Positions 1 through 7,647 of a DNA stretch of 48,327 bases are shown one piece after another (the stretch's first letter is position 1; every line of letters begins with the position of its first letter). Made by a program: the position numbers and the translations under genes. Source of the DNA: an uncultured Alphaproteobacteria bacterium (GTDB taxonomy: Bacteria > Pseudomonadota > Alphaproteobacteria > HIMB59 > GCA-002718135); the NCBI GenBank assembly GCA_902623585.1, contig CACNUO010000007.1, forward strand, positions 1-48,327, in the 5' to 3' direction. The notes beneath the pieces are model-generated. The model saw only the letters and a list, made by a program, of their open reading frames with translations. It searched no databases and was not told the origin of the DNA.

Positions 1-692
1 CTATTTGGCATAAATACATTTATGACACCTGGTGATGCAGCATTCATAAATGCTTTTTGATGATTGTTTTTATCTAATGAATTTTTAAATCCTTTACATC
101 TTTCATTACTTACATAAGATCCTGTGGGACCTTCAATTAAACCAACTTCCTGATGGTTATTTTTGATTATTTGATCTGCAATTAATTCACCACCAAATCT
201 ATGATTACATGCAACTGAACTTATAGTAGGGATATCCCAAGCTCTATTATAGGCTATAATTTGAACCTTTTTATTTAAGCAATTTTCAACAAATTGATCT
301 GTTGGTTTAGTTGCTGAAATTATTGCAACTAATCTTTCTTTCAAATATGGCTGAATGAGCTTATCGTCTAATTCTTCACCATCATCAGTTGTTATCAATA
401 AAATTCTAAAACCCGATAAACGTAGCGCTTCATGCAATTCAGTTAATACCTCTGGATAAAATCGATTGGTTATATAAGGTAAAATAACTCCCACTAGTCC
501 ACTATCTTCAATATTTTGAGAATCTTGCAAAAAAGTTTGAGGTTTATATTTTAGTTTTTTGGCAGCTTCAAGAACCCTTAGTTTTGTCCTGCTTGAGATG
601 CTTGCACCTTTAGTAAAACATCTTGAAACAGCTGATTGAGATACTCCTGCTAATTTTGCGACATCTTGGGATGTGGCATTTTTATTCATCAT
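1..692 (-). CDS. LacI-family transcriptional regulator (C-terminus cut by window edge)
   Basis: About 230 residues are visible; the usual family length is 330-350, so the last third lies beyond the left edge. The N-terminus is a LacI helix-turn-helix (SQDVAKLAGVSQSAVSR, residues about 8-24) followed by the hinge region and a periplasmic-binding-protein-like sensor domain (GLVGVILPYITNRFYPEV). I place the start at 692 because AAGGA lies just upstream; the adjacent ATG at 689 is equally possible. It is divergent from the CUT1 importer starting at 793, with 100 bases between them that hold a long dyad. That arrangement suggests it represses the importer operon and responds to the imported sugar or a metabolite of it. 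Family assignment is secure; target and ligand are inferred. Confidence 0.93.
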   Translation of the reverse strand, partial: MMNKNATSQDVAKLAGVSQSAVSRCFTKGASISSRTKLRVLEAAKKLKYKPQTFLQDSQNIEDSGLVGVILPYITNRFYPEVLTELHEALRLSGFRILLITTDDGEELDDKLIQPYLKERLVAIISATKPTDQFVENCLNKKVQIIAYNRAWDIPTISSVACNHRFGGELIADQIIKNNHQEVGLIEGPTGSYVSNERCKGFKNSLDKNNHQKAFMNAASPGVINVFMPN

Positions 693-709
693 TTTTCCTT
701 TTTTATGTA

Positions 710-743
710 TGCAAATGCTTGAATAATTATTCAAACTGTTGCA
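710..743. promoter_or_regulatory. Candidate LacI-type operator in divergent promoter region
   Basis: A perfect 16-base palindrome (TTGAATAATTATTCAA, 719-734) is nested in a longer dyad with the same centre: TGCAA at 710-714 and TTGCA at 739-743. It lies between the regulator and importer start codons, where an autoregulated LacI-family operator would be expected. Downstream -10-like hexamers such as TAATAT near 763 exist, but the region is too AT-rich to choose one. Binding by the adjacent regulator is inference. Confidence 0.55.
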
Positions 744-792
744 TTAATAAAATATTATAAATTAATATATTAATAAATTATAGGGGAAACAA

Positions 793-2007
793 ATGAAAAA
801 AATACTAGTATTATTTGCGATTTTCACATCATTTTTTTTCTTAGCCGGTACTAATGCAAAAGCTTGCGAGCTAAACAATTCTGTACCAGTAACTTCTTTA
901 TCTGCAGGATTTGATGCCTGGAAAGTTGTTACTTCTGCTATGGAAGAGTGTGGAAATTTTACACCTACACTTGATCAAGAATACAGAGATAAGCTTGTTG
1001 CATCATTAGAAAGCAACCCATCTCAATTTACAATGGCAGGTGTTTCAGCTTCTACAAATGTATCGGTTCTTGATGCTGGTGTAACTAGACCACTTGACGA
1101 TCTAGTTGCTAAATATGGAGACTCTCTACAAGATAATCAAAAAATTGTAATTGATGGAAAAATTATGGCAATTGCAATGATGACAAATGCTCAACATTTA
1201 TTTTACAGAGAAGATATTTTGAGTGATCTTGGTATAGATATTCCAACAACTTATGACGAGCTGTTGAAAGCTGCTAAAGTTATTAAAGATGCTGGAGTTG
1301 TAGATTATCCACTTGGTGGAACATTCAAGTCAGGTTGGAATTTAGGAGAAGAATTTGTAAATATGTATTTGGGCTTTGCTGATTCTTTTTTTGATGGAAA
1401 TATGCCAGCAGTTAATAATAACGATGGCTATGAAACACTTAAGATGATGAAAAAACTAACAGAATATATGGATCCTGAGTATTTAACTTCAGATTCTACA
1501 TATGTTCAACAACAATTCCAACAGGGTAAGATTGCTCTTGCAAACCTTTGGGCGTCTCGAGCTGGTGCTATGGATAATGCAGAGGAGTCAACAGTTGTTG
1601 GATTAGTAAAGTTTGCATCAGCGCCTAAAGCAAAAAAGAATGGTAAACCAGCATCTACATTATGGTGGGATGGTGTTGTTATAGCTAAAAATGTTACTGA
1701 TGAAGAAGCAGAAGCAGCATTTAAACTAGCTATGGTTGGATTAGATCCAGCAAACTTAGGAGCGAACCCTGAAGCTGCTCCTTGGCTGTCTAATGCGTTT
1801 GATCCAGCTCCATCAAATATTGGTGCAATTTTAACTGCAAAATCTGGAGCAGCTCCTTATCCTGCATCAGCAAAAATGAGCACACTCCATGGAGTCTTAG
1901 GTGCTGCTATTGGTGATTATTTGACTGGCGCAGCTACTGCAAAAGCTACTCTAGAAAAAATTGAGGCTGATTATATTACTGCAGCAACAGAAAAAGGTCT
2001 CTTATAA
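793..2007 (+). CDS. CUT1 sugar ABC transporter, periplasmic substrate-binding protein
   Basis: This is a 404-residue extracellular solute-binding protein of the maltose-binding (family 1) type. A Sec signal peptide spans residues 1-24, with cleavage probably after AKA. The residue at the predicted mature start, Cys25, is not in a proper lipobox, so a soluble periplasmic protein is more likely; Cys25 and Cys53 could form a disulfide. Family-typical stretches include LYREDILSDLGIDIPTTYDE-like wording near residue 140 (here FYREDILSDLG) and a conserved WWDG near 290. The ribosome binding site ATAGGGGA is strong. Two permease genes follow after a hairpin. The substrate is unknown; the sugar class is inferred from the family and the neighbouring LacI regulator. 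Confidence 0.88.
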   Translation: MKKILVLFAIFTSFFFLAGTNAKACELNNSVPVTSLSAGFDAWKVVTSAMEECGNFTPTLDQEYRDKLVASLESNPSQFTMAGVSASTNVSVLDAGVTRPLDDLVAKYGDSLQDNQKIVIDGKIMAIAMMTNAQHLFYREDILSDLGIDIPTTYDELLKAAKVIKDAGVVDYPLGGTFKSGWNLGEEFVNMYLGFADSFFDGNMPAVNNNDGYETLKMMKKLTEYMDPEYLTSDSTYVQQQFQQGKIALANLWASRAGAMDNAEESTVVGLVKFASAPKAKKNGKPASTLWWDGVVIAKNVTDEEAEAAFKLAMVGLDPANLGANPEAAPWLSNAFDPAPSNIGAILTAKSGAAPYPASAKMSTLHGVLGAAIGDYLTGAATAKATLEKIEADYITAATEKGLL

Positions 2008-2021
2008 TTTTATATAATTGT

Positions 2022-2059
2022 ATATTACTCCCCTTTTAAAATCTTAAGGGGGGTAATAT
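2022..2059 (+). promoter_or_regulatory. Intercistronic hairpin between binding protein and permease
   Basis: A 14-base-pair stem (2022-2035 with 2046-2059, one G-U pair, four to six G-C pairs in the middle) closes a 10-base loop. No T-tract follows, so it is not a standard intrinsic terminator; it more likely protects the 3' end of the binding-protein message or attenuates. Its right arm contains AAGGGGGG, the only Shine-Dalgarno-like sequence before the permease ATG at 2066, so folding would hide that site. Confidence 0.6.
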
Positions 2060-2065
2060 TAGTAA

Positions 2066-3085
2066 ATGAAAAAATCTACTTTTTTAGTTTTTACAATGCC
2101 ATCATTTATAATGATGACATTATTTATTGCCTTACCTCTTCTAATAGTTTTAATTCAAAGTTTTCAATTCAACCAAGATGTATTAGAAACGATTGAAAGA
2201 GAAAATTGCGATCCTTTTGGATGTAAAACAGAAACAATTACCGTTCCTGTATTAGATGAAAATGGAAATAAAATAAAAAATAATATTTGGGTAGGCTTTC
2301 AAAATTATAAAAATATTTTGAAATTTGAACAATTATCATCTGTTATTTCAAATGATGGTTTTGAATGGAGTAAAATAAGATCTATTGATTTTTATAAAGC
2401 TCTAAGGTTTACACTAACATTTACATTTATTACTTTACCATTTGTAATAATCTTAGGTTTAATATTAGCTCTATGCGTTAATGTTTTAATTAATAGATTG
2501 AAAGGTCCAATAATTTTTATAACCTTGCTCCCATTTATAATTACACCTGTAATAGGTGCTTTATCAATAAAATGGTTATTTATAGGAGATGGTATATTAA
2601 CTTTATTTTTAGAAAATATTTTAGATAAAGATATTGCCCTATTTTCTCAAGGCTGGACGATAGAGATTCTAATGCTTTTTTATAGAGTTTGGCACACTAT
2701 ACCTTTTGCCTTTGTTATTTTTTATGCAGGACTACAAACTGTCGATAAAGAAAAAATTGAGGCAGCATTTGTAGATGGGGCAAATAGACTTCAGCGTTTA
2801 AGATTTATTATAATTCCGCATATCATGCCATTAATAGTATTTGTTGCTTTAATTCATTTAATGGATTCATATCGAGTTTTTGATGAAATTGTTGGTTTTA
2901 GTGCTTCTGGATTTAGGATTTCATTACAATGGATGACTTATGATTTCTTGAGAATTGATGATTCTGGAACAAGATCTATTGGAAGAGCATCAGCTACTTC
3001 TGTTCTTACAATGATAGGAATTATAATAATATTAATTCCAGTTTTAAGAAGAACTTTTAAAGAGCAAAAAGAAAAAAGATTATAA
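2066..3085 (+). CDS. CUT1 sugar ABC transporter permease (MalF-like)
   Basis: This 339-residue membrane protein carries the BPD_transp_1 domain. TM1 is at about residues 8-32. A periplasmic insert of roughly 75 residues (about 35-110) with a Cys-containing strand (CDPFGC) follows, then five further TM segments. The cytoplasmic EAA loop that docks on the ATPase is at 232-252 (EAAFVDGANRLQRL). The large loop after TM1 recalls MalF, although it is shorter. It overlaps the second permease by one base (TAATG), so the two are probably translationally coupled. It forms the channel together with the product of 3085-4218. No ATPase gene is encoded in this operon. Confidence 0.9.
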   Translation: MKKSTFLVFTMPSFIMMTLFIALPLLIVLIQSFQFNQDVLETIERENCDPFGCKTETITVPVLDENGNKIKNNIWVGFQNYKNILKFEQLSSVISNDGFEWSKIRSIDFYKALRFTLTFTFITLPFVIILGLILALCVNVLINRLKGPIIFITLLPFIITPVIGALSIKWLFIGDGILTLFLENILDKDIALFSQGWTIEILMLFYRVWHTIPFAFVIFYAGLQTVDKEKIEAAFVDGANRLQRLRFIIIPHIMPLIVFVALIHLMDSYRVFDEIVGFSASGFRISLQWMTYDFLRIDDSGTRSIGRASATSVLTMIGIIIILIPVLRRTFKEQKEKRL

Positions 3086-4218
3086 TGGAAAGTAAACTTT
3101 TTAACTTAACCACGCCTCTTAAAATTATTGTTTCAATTACAATAATTACGTGGTGTATAATTGCTTTATTCCCTCTCTTATGGATTGTTGTAATGTCAAT
3201 AAAACTTCCTGTTGATTCTTTTGCTTCCAATCCTTTAAAGGTAATAATTGGTCCAAGCACAAAAGAACAGGTTGGAGGTCTATCTTTTGTTAACTTTATT
3301 TTTCTTTTTCTATCAATTTATTTGTTTTATAAATTATACCAAATAAGAAAAATTTTATTTGATTTAATTAATCCTATTTTAAAATTTTCTTTAATTACTT
3401 TTTTCATTTTATTCATTTTATATATAACTATTTCCTTCATATTATTTTTTTTAATTCAAAATAATTTATCTGAATTTGTAAATATATTATTTTCAAATTT
3501 AGAATTCTTAAAAATTTTTTCTTACCCAATCATAGGTTTTACTCCTCAGCATTATTTGTCTGTTTGGGTTGGTAATGAATTTTATAAACAATTCTTAAAT
3601 ACTATGATTGTAACAGGTGGGGTTGTTACAATTTCATTAACTGTTGGAACACTAGCTGGTTATGGATTAGCAAGAAGTAATTCTATGATTGCCTTTTGGC
3701 TTTTAATTTTTGCTTTAATTTTTAGAGCCTTACCTCATTCTGTTTTGGTTACTGGTTATTTAGAACCTTTTATAAATTATGGATTATATGGAAAAAAAAT
3801 TGCTGTTATTGTTTTGTTAGTAGCTATTAACCAACCTTTTACAATATGGATGCTGAGATCATTTTTTATGAATATACCTCAAGATTTAGATGAAGCTGCT
3901 CAAATTGATGGATGTAATCCTTTTCAAGCTTTCTGGAAAGTTGTGATGCCTTTAATGTGGCCAGGTGTAATTACAACAGGATTATTTTCTTTCTTGTTAG
4001 CTTATAATGATTATCTTGTTGCAGCATTATTATTAGATGGACAATCACAAACTATGGTTCCAGCAATTATGCAATATTTTAATATGGAAACTAAAATGAC
4101 AGATTTAGTTGAGTCAATTGCTGCTGCTGCATCAATTACCGCACCATTGTTTTTGTTAGTGATGTTTTTCCAAAAACAAATAGTGTCTGGTTTAACTCAA
4201 GGTGCAGTAAAGGGTTAA
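3085..4218 (+). CDS. CUT1 sugar ABC transporter permease (MalG-like) with extra hydrophobic insert
   Basis: This is the second permease of the importer, 377 residues against about 280 for typical MalG-type proteins. The C-terminal 210 residues are standard: TM segments, the EAA loop (LDEAAQIDGCNPFQAFWKV, about 270-290) and a final TM. The excess lies between TM1 (about 14-38) and the core, where residues 66-84 and 100-126 look like two additional membrane spans separated by a short basic stretch (YQIRK). Residues 152-160 then rejoin the family pattern just before TM2. The start overlaps the stop of the upstream gene. A HAD-family gene follows after 34 bases. Confidence 0.88.
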   Translation: MESKLFNLTTPLKIIVSITIITWCIIALFPLLWIVVMSIKLPVDSFASNPLKVIIGPSTKEQVGGLSFVNFIFLFLSIYLFYKLYQIRKILFDLINPILKFSLITFFILFILYITISFILFFLIQNNLSEFVNILFSNLEFLKIFSYPIIGFTPQHYLSVWVGNEFYKQFLNTMIVTGGVVTISLTVGTLAGYGLARSNSMIAFWLLIFALIFRALPHSVLVTGYLEPFINYGLYGKKIAVIVLLVAINQPFTIWMLRSFFMNIPQDLDEAAQIDGCNPFQAFWKVVMPLMWPGVITTGLFSFLLAYNDYLVAALLLDGQSQTMVPAIMQYFNMETKMTDLVESIAAAASITAPLFLLVMFFQKQIVSGLTQGAVKG

Positions 4219-4252
4219 CAATAATATGATAATTATTTATTAAAATTATAAG

Positions 4253-4912
4253 ATGAAATACAAAGCATTACTTTTTGGATCAATTGGAACACTGATTGAA
4301 TCTTCTAATATCCAACGTAATTCATTTAACGAAGCCTTTAAAGAAGCTGGTTTAGATTGGTATTGGGACGAGCAAGATTATAGAATTTTATTAAAAAAAT
4401 CAGGTGGCACTAAGAGAGTAGAAGATTTTGCAGAAAAAAATAATATCAATGTTAATGCATCACAAATTAGAGATAGAAAAACAGAATTATTTAGTTCATT
4501 CATTATTCAAAACAAACAAAAATTAAGAGAAAGTGTTTATGAAATGATTAGATATACTAAAGATAATAATATTAAACTTGCATTCTCAACTTCTACAACT
4601 GTAAATAATGTAGAAGCTGTATTTGAAAGTCTTTCTAATCAAATTTCAAAAGCGGATTTTGATTTTATTGGAAATAGATCATTTGTTAACAATGAAAAAC
4701 CTCATCCAGAGATATATAAAGTAACACTAGAAAAATTAAATTTAAAACCTGAAGAATGTCTTGCAATTGAAGATACAGAGGAAAGTAGTAATGCCGCTGT
4801 TAATGCAAGTGTTAAATGTATTGCATTTCCAGGTGATTTTCACAAAGAAGATAAATTTGATATGTGCATCAAAAAAATGAATTTATTAGATCAAACCATT
4901 TTTTCATTGTAA
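4253..4912 (+). CDS. HAD-superfamily CbbY-like protein lacking the catalytic aspartates
   Basis: At 219 residues this resembles CbbY and other HAD-IA phosphatases/phosphomutases, including the cap-domain pattern GLDWYWDEQDYRILL and a following GG-R. Motif II (FSTST, about 113-117), the motif III lysine (NEKPHPEIY) and the motif IV acid (IEDTEESSNAA) are kept. Motif I, normally DxDGTL, reads GSIGTL here (residues 9-14), so both the nucleophile and the general acid are gone. It cannot use the usual aspartyl-phosphate chemistry; a binding, regulatory or altered catalytic role is possible. It is transcribed with the CUT1 importer and the SDR gene. The fold is secure; the function is unknown. Confidence 0.8.
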   Translation: MKYKALLFGSIGTLIESSNIQRNSFNEAFKEAGLDWYWDEQDYRILLKKSGGTKRVEDFAEKNNINVNASQIRDRKTELFSSFIIQNKQKLRESVYEMIRYTKDNNIKLAFSTSTTVNNVEAVFESLSNQISKADFDFIGNRSFVNNEKPHPEIYKVTLEKLNLKPEECLAIEDTEESSNAAVNASVKCIAFPGDFHKEDKFDMCIKKMNLLDQTIFSL

Positions 4913-4925
4913 ATTATACGCATAA

Positions 4926-5693
4926 ATGTTTCTAAAAAAATTCGAAGTAAAAGATAAGACTGCGCTTGTTACAGGTGCAGGTAAAGGGATTGGTAAAGCA
5001 TCTGCAATCGCACTGGCAGAAGCTGGAGCAAATTTAATAATTATAAGTAGAACAGAAAAAGATCTTATAGCTGTTAAAAACCAAATTAAAAAAATTAAAA
5101 GAAAATGCAACTACTTTGTTTGTGATGTAACAAATTTAAAAGAAATAAAAAAAATATTTTCTAAAATTCCAAAATTAGACATATTAGTAAATAACGCTGG
5201 AACAAATAGGCCAGAATATTTTACTAAAATTAAAAGAAAAGATATGAGTGAAGTGGTTGATCTTAATATTAAAGCATCATTTGATATTGCTCAATTAGCA
5301 ACAAAAATTATGCTAAAATCAACAAATAGAAAAAAAAGTGGTGGATCAATTATAAATATTTCATCTCAGTTAGGTAAAGTTGGAGCTCCTCTTAGAAGTG
5401 TTTACAATATGACCAAGTTTGGCGTTGAAGGTCTAACTAAAGGAATGGCTATCGATTTAGCAAAACACAACATTAGAGTTAATTCAGTTTGCCCTACATT
5501 TGTTGAAACTCCTATGGTTAAAAAATTTTTCAAAGATAAAAATTTTAAAAAATCTGTTATTGAAAATATACCTTTAGGAAAAGTAGCAACAGAAAGTGAT
5601 ATTGCTAGTGCAGTAGTGTATCTTGCTTCTGATGCTGCATCGATGATAACTGGCTCTTCATTAGTAATTGATGGAGGATGGACTGCTAAATAA
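4926..5693 (+). CDS. SDR-family NAD(P)-dependent oxidoreductase
   Basis: This 255-residue classical short-chain dehydrogenase has the Rossmann motif TGAGKGIG (about 17-24), NNAG (about 89-92), a serine in ISSQLG and the catalytic YNMTK (Tyr and Lys four apart). It ends with the family-typical IDGGWTAK. The sequence type is that of sugar or polyol dehydrogenases such as gluconate 5-dehydrogenase, but substrate cannot be read from sequence. It lies 13 bases after the HAD gene and overlaps the next gene by one base (TAATG), so it belongs to the importer operon and probably oxidises the imported compound or a derivative. Confidence 0.88.
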   Translation: MFLKKFEVKDKTALVTGAGKGIGKASAIALAEAGANLIIISRTEKDLIAVKNQIKKIKRKCNYFVCDVTNLKEIKKIFSKIPKLDILVNNAGTNRPEYFTKIKRKDMSEVVDLNIKASFDIAQLATKIMLKSTNRKKSGGSIINISSQLGKVGAPLRSVYNMTKFGVEGLTKGMAIDLAKHNIRVNSVCPTFVETPMVKKFFKDKNFKKSVIENIPLGKVATESDIASAVVYLASDAASMITGSSLVIDGGWTAK

Positions 5694-6766
5694 TGATTTC
5701 TAGAGAATTAAAAAATTTTTTTGCCAACTATCAGATTGCAACTCAAACATTTAACAAAAAGACAATTGAAAAATCATTAAGCAATTATTTTACAAAAGAA
5801 TCTTTATTTAATTTTTGCCATCCTTTTGGAACTTTTAAAGGTTTAAATAATTTTCTTTCTAAATGTATTTTGCCATTATTGGATAGTATCCCTGATCTAG
5901 AAAGAAGAGATATGATTATTATGGCGGGAAAAACCCCTGAAGGGCAAAAATGGATAGGTACAATGGGTAATTATATGGGAACTTTTATAAAACCATACTT
6001 AGATATTCCACCAACAGGCAATTTAATTCATATGCGCTATCATGAGTTTTTTAAAATAGAGGAAAATAAAATTACTGAAGTACAATCTATTTGGGACTTA
6101 CCTGAAATTATGATGCAAGCAAATGCATGGCCAATGTCTCCTCAACTTGGTGCATTTCTGTGTACCCCAGCTCCTATGACTGGAGATGGCTTGTCAATAA
6201 ATGGAGAAAAGAAAGAAAATTTTGATCATGTTATAGATATGTTAAATGATTTATCCTTACATCCTAAAAATCCAGATCCAAAAATTATGAATCTAGAAAA
6301 ATATTGGCACCCAAATCTTAATTGGTACGGACCAGCCGGAATTGGAACAGGTAGAGGTATAGCAGGTTTCAGACATTGGCATCAAATCCCATTTTTAAGA
6401 GCAATGCCAGATAGAAAAGGTGGTTCATCAAATGAAAAATTAGCCACCGATGGCATGGAAGATTTGCAAACACACTGGATACATGAAGGAAATTATGTGT
6501 GTGAAACAGGTTGGCCTAATATGAGATTAACAATAACCAATGATGGCTGGATGGGTATTGCTCCATCAAATCAAGCACTAGAAATGAGAAGTCTTGATTT
6601 CTGGAGGCTAGAAAATGGTTTGATTAGAGAAAATTGGGTCTTAATTGATTTACTTGATATTTATAGACAAATTGGAATCAATATATTTGACAGAATTAAA
6701 GAGTTTAATAAAGCTCGTCAAACAGGACATATCAATTTATCTGATGGATTAGATGTTTTAAAGTAG
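5693..6766 (+). CDS. Tandem NTF2/SnoaL-like domain protein
   Basis: This 357-residue protein has no signal peptide. Two halves look like SnoaL-like (NTF2 fold) domains: residues about 10-145, ending in YHEFFKIEENKITEVQSIWD, and about 185-320, ending in LDFWRLENGLIRENWVLID. Both ends show the diagnostic pattern of a strand with F-x-x-ENGKI/LI followed by E/W and a hydrophobic strand. Conserved His and Trp residues (KYWHPNLNWYGPAG, FRHWHQ) could line an active-site cone. Related proteins are usually called polyketide cyclase or ester cyclase, a label without functional meaning here. Position at the end of the CUT1/SDR operon suggests isomerase or dehydratase chemistry on the same substrate; that is inference. 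Confidence 0.7.
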   Translation: MISRELKNFFANYQIATQTFNKKTIEKSLSNYFTKESLFNFCHPFGTFKGLNNFLSKCILPLLDSIPDLERRDMIIMAGKTPEGQKWIGTMGNYMGTFIKPYLDIPPTGNLIHMRYHEFFKIEENKITEVQSIWDLPEIMMQANAWPMSPQLGAFLCTPAPMTGDGLSINGEKKENFDHVIDMLNDLSLHPKNPDPKIMNLEKYWHPNLNWYGPAGIGTGRGIAGFRHWHQIPFLRAMPDRKGGSSNEKLATDGMEDLQTHWIHEGNYVCETGWPNMRLTITNDGWMGIAPSNQALEMRSLDFWRLENGLIRENWVLIDLLDIYRQIGINIFDRIKEFNKARQTGHINLSDGLDVLK

Positions 6767-7624
6767 CTAATTTTCCTTATTAATAAAATAAGTTGCTACG
6801 ATTACAATTATACCACCAATAAAAGTAATTAAAGTTGGTATTTCATAAAAAATTATAAACGTTAACAACACACCAAATACAGGAAATAGAGCATAAAATG
6901 GAAATACTCTATTTACAGGATACATCCTATATAAATAGAACATCGACATGTGTGCAGCAATTGAAACAAAGATACCTGAATGAAATATTAATAACCATGA
7001 CTGAAAACTAATAGTTTTTATTTCGTTTATTGTTTGTCCTTCAAATATTGATGATGAAATAATTAATAACATAAATCCTACTAATCCCATTACTGCATTT
7101 GTGAGAGTGACCTCTAAATCTTTAAGGTATCTGGAAAATACCTGTGCACTAGCATAAAAGAATGCCATTAACGTTATTAAGATTAATGCAAAAATTTCAT
7201 TTCTTATTAAAGGATCAAAGCCTAACAAAATAATTCCAAAAAAAGAAATAAATATAAGCACCCATTTTTTAATACTTACTTTCTCTTTTAAAAAAAATGA
7301 GCTTAATAATATTGCAAATGGTACAGCCAATTGAGAACCAATAATTATCGGAGAAACTATGTTTGCTTCATTTAAAGACAATGTCATAAAAACATTTGCT
7401 AAAAAACCCATAGAAATTGAAAAAAAGAGAAGTGGTAACCAGTATTTTTTTTCAGGAATTCTAAATCTCCAAAAAGGCAAAAGGCATATGAAAACCACTA
7501 ACATTCTTAAACTTCCCATTAATAATGGAGGTACATTTTCATTAAAAATAACTTTCTGAACGGGGTAGGCACTTCCAAATAAAAAAGTGATTATTAAAAT
7601 TAAAAAATAATGTCTTAAAAGCAT
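6767..7624 (-). CDS. EamA/DMT-superfamily permease
   Basis: This 285-residue integral membrane protein shows the ten-span, two-EamA-domain layout: near the start GSAYPVQKVIFNE, the first repeat ending at about residue 135, and a second repeat from about 140 to the C-terminus. Members export or import small metabolites such as amino acids, sugars or organic acids. It lies 23 bases downstream of the phosphate acyltransferase gene on the same strand and is likely cotranscribed, so it may move a substrate or end product of that pathway. Its stop codon directly abuts the stop of the convergent NTF2-like gene, with no terminator space. Confidence 0.85.
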   Translation of the reverse strand: MLLRHYFLILIITFLFGSAYPVQKVIFNENVPPLLMGSLRMLVVFICLLPFWRFRIPEKKYWLPLLFFSISMGFLANVFMTLSLNEANIVSPIIIGSQLAVPFAILLSSFFLKEKVSIKKWVLIFISFFGIILLGFDPLIRNEIFALILITLMAFFYASAQVFSRYLKDLEVTLTNAVMGLVGFMLLIISSSIFEGQTINEIKTISFQSWLLIFHSGIFVSIAAHMSMFYLYRMYPVNRVFPFYALFPVFGVLLTFIIFYEIPTLITFIGGIIVIVATYFINKEN

Positions 7625-7647
7625 TCGAGCTAAAATTTATTTACTGG

